Source: Acetobacter aceti NBRC 14818
GTDB taxonomy: Bacteria > Pseudomonadota > Alphaproteobacteria > Acetobacterales > Acetobacteraceae
DNA: 64,000 nucleotides
Direction of reading: 5' to 3'
Assembly: GCF_000193495.2 (NCBI RefSeq)
Contig: NZ_AP023410.1
Location: 310,001-374,000, forward strand
In this document: positions 60,501 to 64,000 of the stretch, one piece after another
Layout: every line of letters begins with the position of its first letter
Numbering within the stretch: position 1 is the first letter of the stretch
Notes under the pieces: model-generated
What the model saw: the letters and a program-made list of their open reading frames with translations, nothing else
The model's database searches: none
What the model was told of the DNA's origin: nothing
Program-made: the position numbers and the translations under genes

Positions 60501-60669
60501 TGATCTGGTTGGTGGGAATCCGCTCTTTGTCTGTCTCCGGGACATCGAAGCACCAACTTCCAAGCGCTACTATATTTTCATCTTTAGCTTTCTGGTTCAG
60601 GACTGCCCAGCCGCATGATCCAATACCCAAGTCTATGCCAAACACGAGGTTTTCTGCGATGTTTGCCAT
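57523..60669 (-). CDS. cas9: CRISPR effector nuclease Cas9, subtype II-C
   Basis: A 1048-residue compact Cas9. RuvC-I FGIDLGIGSCGWAVL (Asp13), arginine-rich bridge helix (RRANRLLRRVIRRRRNRMAE, about 57-76), a helical recognition lobe, RuvC-II ICIELARD (Glu503), HNH with QVDHILPWSRFGDDSYLNKA (Asp585, His586, Asn about 609), RuvC-III DDRHHALDAAVVAAV (His734, Asp737), and a C-terminal PAM-interacting domain ending in the II-C pattern VKRDGEIIEGYFAGLDRTVA. All catalytic residues are present. ATG 60669 is chosen (MANIAENL); the longer frame upstream reads through the anti-repeat. The gene is AT-richer than its neighbours. Confidence 0.97.
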   Translation of the reverse strand: MANIAENLVFGIDLGIGSCGWAVLNQKAKDENIVALGSWCFDVPETDKERIPTNQIRRANRLLRRVIRRRRNRMAEIRRLFASKGMLDTADPDALAKISADPWEMRAKGLDYQLTPQEFAVALGHIAKRRGFKSAAKRVSTNAPSEDSKMLAALEKTKEQSAQYRTIGEMFARDPAYADRRRNRDGCFDRTMSREDLFKETQILFESQRRLGNFSATSETEQAFIDIAFRQKPMQDSERLVETCLFEPDEKRASRFAPSFERFRLLCRLVNLRVTDGLEDRPLTPEELRLACEDAGKTRKLSVKKVRSLIGLRDDQRFTTIPPDQEQHDIAARTGDALTGTATFRAILGESFWRQLLPHPEQLDRAAWIISFHELTDTIISKLATIGLPSEVMELIRKALEDGKFSKFKGAASLSDKAARKLIPFLQEGLTYDKACQKAGYNHAASKFTHYDSIDTKAKFNSLMDDVRDSITNPVARKAISEGMKQVWAMRNQWGLPGAICIELARDVGNSAEKRREIESGIKKNTAQRERERQEAKEHLNQSDISSETLLRYRLWKEQGGRCCYTDQPITPSQLIASDNSVQVDHILPWSRFGDDSYLNKALCTAKANQEKKNRTPWEWIHNQKGVEAWNHFTAAVESRKETRGLKKRNFLLKSSKETEERFRSRNLNDTRYAARVMAEAVRLLYPSGNRAEKGGVKRVFTRPGALTAALRHAWGVESLKKINGKRLNDDRHHALDAAVVAAVSEKEIQKLTKSFQICEQKGLARPMRDVPMPWEGFRHQLETAYADIRVARPERRRARGKGHDATIRQLREEKDGPVVYERRAISDLKLTDLERIKDPERNSAIISSLRTWIEKGKPADYPPQSPKGDEIRKIRVMSRNKPAVSVRGGTADRGEMTRVDVFTKMGKKGKPEWFLVPIYRHQVIDRIQWPQPPNQAAANGKSEKNWPTMGLEHEFRFSLYPRSYVQIVKRDGEIIEGYFAGLDRTVAAFSLLSSSDPTSIQRGIGAKTLESIRKYNVNRFGDISMVEQETRTWHGDVCISPDQPDSA

Positions 60670-60690
60670 GCTTATCCCATTCCCATGCAG

Positions 60691-60717
60691 TTGACAGTCT
60701 GTATTATGTTTTATAGT
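60691..60717 (+). promoter_or_regulatory. predicted tracrRNA promoter
   Basis: Consensus TTGACA at 60691-60696 and TATAGT at 60712-60717 with 15 bases between (ATAGTA with 16 is equivalent). Transcription would start near 60724, at the first bases of the anti-repeat. Confidence 0.65.
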
Positions 60718-60731
60718 AATTGAATCGGCAA
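60703..60731 (-). promoter_or_regulatory. predicted cas9 operon promoter
   Basis: On the minus strand TTGCCG (60726-60731), 17 bases, then CATAAT (60703-60708). Start of transcription would be near 60696, giving a leader of about 27 bases to the cas9 ATG. The -35 box lies inside the tracrRNA anti-repeat. Confidence 0.6.
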
Positions 60732-60815
60732 ATCGGTTGGGAAACCACGGTAACATGGTTTCACCATGTGAAGGATTACCTCTCGTCGGGAAACCGGCGG
60801 GAGGGATTCCCTTTT
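60724..60815 (+). ncRNA. tracrRNA of the type II-C system
   Basis: Bases 60727-60751 are complementary to the first 25 bases of the CRISPR repeat with a single mismatch (60738) and one terminal G-U pair. Two hairpins follow: ACATGG/CCATGT (60753-60758, 60764-60769), and an 11-bp stem with a GAAA loop (60779-60789, 60794-60804, three G-U pairs). The unit ends in TTTT at 60812-60815. The layout (anti-repeat, short hairpin, strong hairpin, U tract) is that of II-C tracrRNAs, about 90 nt long. It is encoded opposite to cas9, 55 bp from its ATG. Confidence 0.9.
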
Positions 60816-60924
60816 CATAAATGACACCAATTATTTGAAGTATTTTCGTTATTGGTAATATTTAAGTATTCGATAAAACGTAATCAATAGAGTATAGAAA
60901 CTGCTTGATAGTAATTGGTTGTAT

Positions 60925-61746
60925 TTACTGCGTTACAGTTTCCCAGCGCACGACTTTCCATGGAACGGGCCGTGCTTCCGGCATCAGGATCACTTCCGCA
61001 TGACGGTTCATGCGGGCCAGTTTTCTTGAAGCGACAGCATCCACGACGACCAGCATTTCTTCTTCAAGACCACTTTCTTCCGGCTTCTGATCCGCTCCCA
61101 TGGAAACACCGGAATGGAGCATTGCCTGCCTGACTACGGGATCATGACTTGTCTGATCAGAAAGATGTAGCTGTGCAAAAGAAAGATGCGGTTTGATGCG
61201 GGCAAGGATGACTGGCGTCATCCCCGGCACGGCCAGAAGATCCTCAAAAGTATGAAAAGGCTGTCCGGAAGATGTACAGGCAGCCTGACCGGGCGTGCCT
61301 GCTTCACCTTTATAGCCGGGCATGCGCCATGCCATGATGCTGGCGGCCAGAAAATTGGCTTGGTCGCTGGAGACGCCAGAAGTCGTCAGCAGTGATGACA
61401 TCAGCGTCTGCCCCGCGACGTTGGGGTTGATGTGGTCGTTATCAGCGTGGCTGCTGACGCTGACAGTGATGTCGCCATCATCCGAGCCGGAGCGCCAGAC
61501 CGGACGGGGAGGTGACTGTCCTGTGCTGATCGAAAACAGCTCCGTCGTAATCGCCGCATCTGCGGTGGTTTCCATCTGTGCTTTCTGGAGCGTTGAGGTT
61601 TCCAGACGAAGATCGGATTTTCCAAGCACAAGCGCCTGTGCGCCGATCAGCGACAGGAAGCCCAGCGTCCACAGCACCATCAGGAGAGCGAAGCCATCTT
61701 CGTTACTGCGGCTGGAAGAAGAGGGGGCAGAGTGTTTCGTTTTCAC
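60925..61746 (-). CDS. gspK: type II secretion minor pseudopilin GspK
   Basis: A 273-residue protein with a prepilin-type N-terminus (NEDGFALLMVLWTLGFLSLIG), cleaved after Gly, in which the usual Glu at +5 is replaced as expected for GspK. The body has NVAGQTLMSSLLTTSGVSSD, the helical SAM-like region FHTFEDLLAVPGMTPVILAR and IKPHLSF. GspK caps the pseudopilus tip. GTG start at 61746. Last gene of a gsp operon, 80 bp behind gspM. Confidence 0.88.
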   Translation of the reverse strand: MKTKHSAPSSSSRSNEDGFALLMVLWTLGFLSLIGAQALVLGKSDLRLETSTLQKAQMETTADAAITTELFSISTGQSPPRPVWRSGSDDGDITVSVSSHADNDHINPNVAGQTLMSSLLTTSGVSSDQANFLAASIMAWRMPGYKGEAGTPGQAACTSSGQPFHTFEDLLAVPGMTPVILARIKPHLSFAQLHLSDQTSHDPVVRQAMLHSGVSMGADQKPEESGLEEEMLVVVDAVASRKLARMNRHAEVILMPEARPVPWKVVRWETVTQ

Positions 61747-61830
61747 GTCAGTCGTTCCATGCGGTGGAGACTGATGCGGTAAAACGGACCAGAATCATGA
61801 AAGCGAAAACCCGTTGTCGTCGGCGTTCAT
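61747..61830 (-). pseudogene. probable deleted pseudopilin gene (gspJ/I-like remnant)
   Basis: An ATG overlapping the gspM stop (ATGA, 61830) opens an 11-codon frame MNADDNGFSLS that looks like a prepilin leader plus the GF(T/S)L cleavage site, then stops. Another frame through the rest (MILVRFTASVSTAWND) ends one base before the gspK GTG. Both ends fit tightly between neighbours, which suggests a pseudopilin gene reduced by a large internal deletion. Speculative but specific. Confidence 0.4.
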
Positions 61831-62480
61831 GGCTGGCTCGTGGTGTCTGCTGTATTGGAGCGGCCGGTAGTGTTCTTTGCATCGGATCGGGAATCTCGCA
61901 GGGCGAGAATGGTCACAGAGACGTCGATTGTCCGGCCTTGCGTGGCTTCGTCGGCAGACGATGTGCCAGCCGCCTGAACCTGCACATCATCGACCAGCAG
62001 ATGAGGCGTTGTACTGACTGACAGCGTGTCGAGAAGTTTGATCAGAGCATTCCAGTTGGTGGTGAGAGAAATACGCACACCGAGATGCTCGAAAGGTCCG
62101 CTATGGACGATGGGTAGGGGTTCCATGCTGGTTGGTTCCACCTGCACGCCTCGCGCGGCGTCATGCACAATTTCCTGAAGGCGAGCGAGCGCCGTTTCAC
62201 GGGAGCTTTCGGCCAGCAGCGGAGAGTCGCCGTTGGCATTATGTGCAGCCTGTTCGTAGCGTTCCTTGAGGGCAGGAATATTGTCCACCAGCGCCTGCGT
62301 ATGGAGGAGGATTTCCTTCTGATCGGTAATGCTCGCGTCTTCCCGAGCGTGGAATCCGAGCAGTCCTGAGACAAGAAACCATGCAATCAGAACAAGCAGG
62401 AACGTAATGGCGAGCGCCAGAATCCGTCCGGAACGTCCTTCCGGTAAATGGGCAGGCAGATGAGAGAGATTTACGGACAC
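61827..62480 (-). CDS. gspM: type II secretion protein GspM-like
   Basis: A 217-residue bitopic inner-membrane protein. A short cytoplasmic tail is followed by one membrane helix (ILALAITFLLVLIAWFLVSG, residues about 20-39), a periplasmic coiled coil (KEILLHTQALVDNIPALKER) and a ferredoxin-like C-terminal domain (HLGVRISLTTNWNALIKLLD). This is the GspM layout, and it lies directly behind gspL. GTG 62480 is chosen, 7 bp after the gspL stop; the longer frame upstream overlaps gspL. Confidence 0.82.
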   Translation of the reverse strand: MSVNLSHLPAHLPEGRSGRILALAITFLLVLIAWFLVSGLLGFHAREDASITDQKEILLHTQALVDNIPALKERYEQAAHNANGDSPLLAESSRETALARLQEIVHDAARGVQVEPTSMEPLPIVHSGPFEHLGVRISLTTNWNALIKLLDTLSVSTTPHLLVDDVQVQAAGTSSADEATQGRTIDVSVTILALRDSRSDAKNTTGRSNTADTTSQP

Positions 62481-62487
62481 TGGCGTC

Positions 62488-63486
62488 TCAACCCGGCGCT
62501 TTGGCGTTGATGGTGAAGACGTCCATCTGCTTGTTCTCGGAGCGTGTGACCGGTCCGGAGAACGCTGCGTCCGAGAACGCCGCGTCATGCTCAAGAACAC
62601 CGATCAGCTTGGTGGCCTGCGTGGACTCTCCCTCCATGGTCACATGACGTTCATGGATATGCATGGCGGTCAGGAAGGTTCCGTCCGGCAAGGCGTCTGT
62701 CAGCGTGCCGATAATATGCAGGGGAGAGCCGATGCGATGTTCCTCACGCGCCAGAGCCGCTGGGGCTGCTGTGAAGGCTGTAATGCGTCGACGGATATCC
62801 TCGGCCTGCGTGCGTCCGTCACTCAGCGCGGCAATGGCGTGGTGCAGACGAAACAGCGTGATCTGCTGGGAGATAAACGGTGCTGCGATGAATATTGCGG
62901 CGCAAATGGCGAACACACGCCCGATCGGATGACTTTTCCGGGCTGTTTTCCCTAAGGGAATTGTGAGTGGCGCGTCAGAGGCCGTGTCCATGCTGACGCA
63001 GGTTGGGTTGATGCCTGCGTGACTGAGCGTGTCCAATGCGGAGGAGACAAGAAAGCGGGGGACGACCAGCAGTCTGAAAATGATCTGCTCGCCCCGCTCT
63101 GCGCCCGGTTTGCGCTGGACACTCCACAGAACGTCGTCCTGCCGGAATGGGGTCAGTCGATCGAGATCGTAACCGATGGTGCGGGCGGCATTGCCGGCGG
63201 CGACACGCGGAAGAGTCACGTCACGCGAGAGGATGCTGCCCTGTGGCAGGACCAGCGCAATGTCCGGGGTGCGCGGCTGAGGCAGCCAGCGTGAGCGGGG
63301 AGCAGGGAGTTCTTCACGGCAGGCGACCACTTCAGTCGAGTCAAGCGTTCCGTCCGGACCGATCTCCAGCCGGATGGTCTTTCGGGGCTTGAGCGAGAGC
63401 GCTGCGGGAAGGATTTCCGTCATACGATCGCGCCACCACCCGACGCACTCGTGCAGCAGCCGTGAGGACGAAGTCTGTCCCGTCAT
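62488..63486 (-). CDS. gspL: type II secretion protein GspL-like
   Basis: A 332-residue protein with an actin-like N-terminal cytoplasmic part (IALVLPQGSILSRDVTLPRV, DVLWSVQRKPGAERGEQI), one membrane helix at about residues 200-220 (RVFAICAAIFIAAPFISQQI) and a periplasmic PilN/GspL ferredoxin-like end (TLTDALPDGTFLTAMHIHER). It would link the ATPase GspE to the inner-membrane platform. ATG 63486 (MTGQTSSSRL) or the longer ATG 63579; neither has a good ribosome site. Confidence 0.8.
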   Translation of the reverse strand: MTGQTSSSRLLHECVGWWRDRMTEILPAALSLKPRKTIRLEIGPDGTLDSTEVVACREELPAPRSRWLPQPRTPDIALVLPQGSILSRDVTLPRVAAGNAARTIGYDLDRLTPFRQDDVLWSVQRKPGAERGEQIIFRLLVVPRFLVSSALDTLSHAGINPTCVSMDTASDAPLTIPLGKTARKSHPIGRVFAICAAIFIAAPFISQQITLFRLHHAIAALSDGRTQAEDIRRRITAFTAAPAALAREEHRIGSPLHIIGTLTDALPDGTFLTAMHIHERHVTMEGESTQATKLIGVLEHDAAFSDAAFSGPVTRSENKQMDVFTINAKAPG

Positions 63487-63707
63487 GAACGGCTCGGAGA
63501 AGCTGTGGTGTGGGGCGAAAGCACCTGGTGCAAGGATCCTGTTCGGGCGGCCGACGGAGAATGCGTGATGCCATACCATTGTCTTCGGAAAGGAGGACAG
63601 GGGTGGAGTGTTATAGATTTATGACACGTTAACGAATGGTCTGGTTTTCATACTCCTGTCTCATGTAATCAGATTTCCTGATGCAGCCTGTTTGCGGGGT
63701 GCGTCGT

Positions 63708-64000
63708 TTATTGCGCTGTCAATGTCAGCCGCGCCAGCCATATGGCGGCTGCCAGACAGGGGCCGAAGGGAATCATGACCGTCATGCTGAAGCGTTGTGC
63801 GCGAAGGGTGGTTGCAAGCGCAATCACGATGCCGAACGCGGACGCCAGCACCACCACGATCGGCAGGGCGGCGAGACCAATCCACGCACCCCCGGCCGCA
63901 AGAAGTTTCACGTCTCCACCGCCCAGTCCTGAACGCCCGCGGAGAGCCCGGTATCCGTACGCCACAAGCGCGAACAGGGCCCACCCGCAGACAGCGCCCA
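63708..64000 (-). CDS. gspO: prepilin peptidase C-terminal part (5' end beyond right edge)
   Basis: The frame is open from base 64000 to the stop at 63708 (97 codons seen). It contains the second active-site motif of type IV prepilin peptidases, GLGGGDVKLLAAGGAWIG (catalytic Asp in GGGD), and hydrophobic helices on both sides (LPIVVVLASAFGIVIALA, PFGPCLAAAIWLARL). It cleaves leader peptides of pseudopilins such as GspK. The N-terminal half is outside the window. Confidence 0.88.
   Translation of the reverse strand, partial: GAVCGWALFALVAYGYRALRGRSGLGGGDVKLLAAGGAWIGLAALPIVVVLASAFGIVIALATTLRAQRFSMTVMIPFGPCLAAAIWLARLTLTAQ

Noticed and set aside
60670..60756. A 29-codon N-terminal extension of Cas9 starting at 60756
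   Set aside because: It reads through the tracrRNA anti-repeat and cas9 promoter, and Cas9 proteins begin shortly before the RuvC-I motif.

Overview
The window looks like a chromosomal segment of an acetic acid bacterium (Alphaproteobacteria, Acetobacteraceae; Acetobacter or a close relative). This rests on the alphaproteobacterial pyruvate dehydrogenase operon with a lipoyl domain on E1-beta, the purN-purM / hdaA-ppk block, the lipA-ratA pair, a remnant of an IS1031-like (IS5 family) transposase, and generally GC-rich housekeeping genes. The genus assignment is inference; no rRNA is present.

Layout. 1-1311: the edge of an integrated element, with a tyrosine integrase leaving the left end, three TACCCC(CA) repeats in front of it, and a tRNA-Ser(CGA) whose 3' end is the likely attachment site. 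1555-5512: rplU-rpmA, obgE-proB, a cupin protein and two small proteins. 5601-10392: uvrD facing left, then lipA-ratA and an unknown glycine-rich membrane protein facing right. 10404-13677: a left-facing operon for three exported proteins (Tat-exported alpha/beta hydrolase, DUF3500 protein, EF-hand protein) with no known joint function. 14113-22434: glnD, mutS, a lytic transglycosylase and a TerC-type membrane protein. 22726-25912: a short-chain dehydrogenase and an amino-acid permease divergent from a LuxR-type regulator. 25957-35017: cysG, a UPF0262 gene, guaB, an RsmB-type methyltransferase, a lone SAM methyltransferase in an AT-rich patch, and trpG-trpD-trpC. 35235-40714: a transposase remnant and the operon pdhA-pdhB-pdhC-lpd (left-facing). 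41067-53636: an XRE/ScfR-type regulator, purM-purN, hdaA, ppk, an aldose epimerase-like gene, mltG, a SYLF protein, an exported protein, an SBF-like transporter and a DsbA-family protein.

53637-60815 is the most notable part: a complete type II-C CRISPR-Cas locus. The array has 38 repeats of 36 bp and 37 spacers. An AT-rich leader lies at its left end. The order cas9-cas1-cas2 runs leftward toward the array, and a tracrRNA is encoded on the opposite strand directly upstream of cas9. The tracrRNA and cas9 promoters appear to overlap face to face, with the cas9 -35 box inside the anti-repeat. There is no cas4 or csn2.

60925-64000: part of a type II secretion operon, prepilin peptidase (cut by the right edge), gspL, gspM, what looks like an internally deleted pseudopilin gene, and gspK.

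What is well supported: gene identities from conserved motifs, hairpins read directly from the sequence, the array geometry and the anti-repeat. What is inferred: promoters, operators, alternative starts, the function of the exported three-gene operon, and the remnants.
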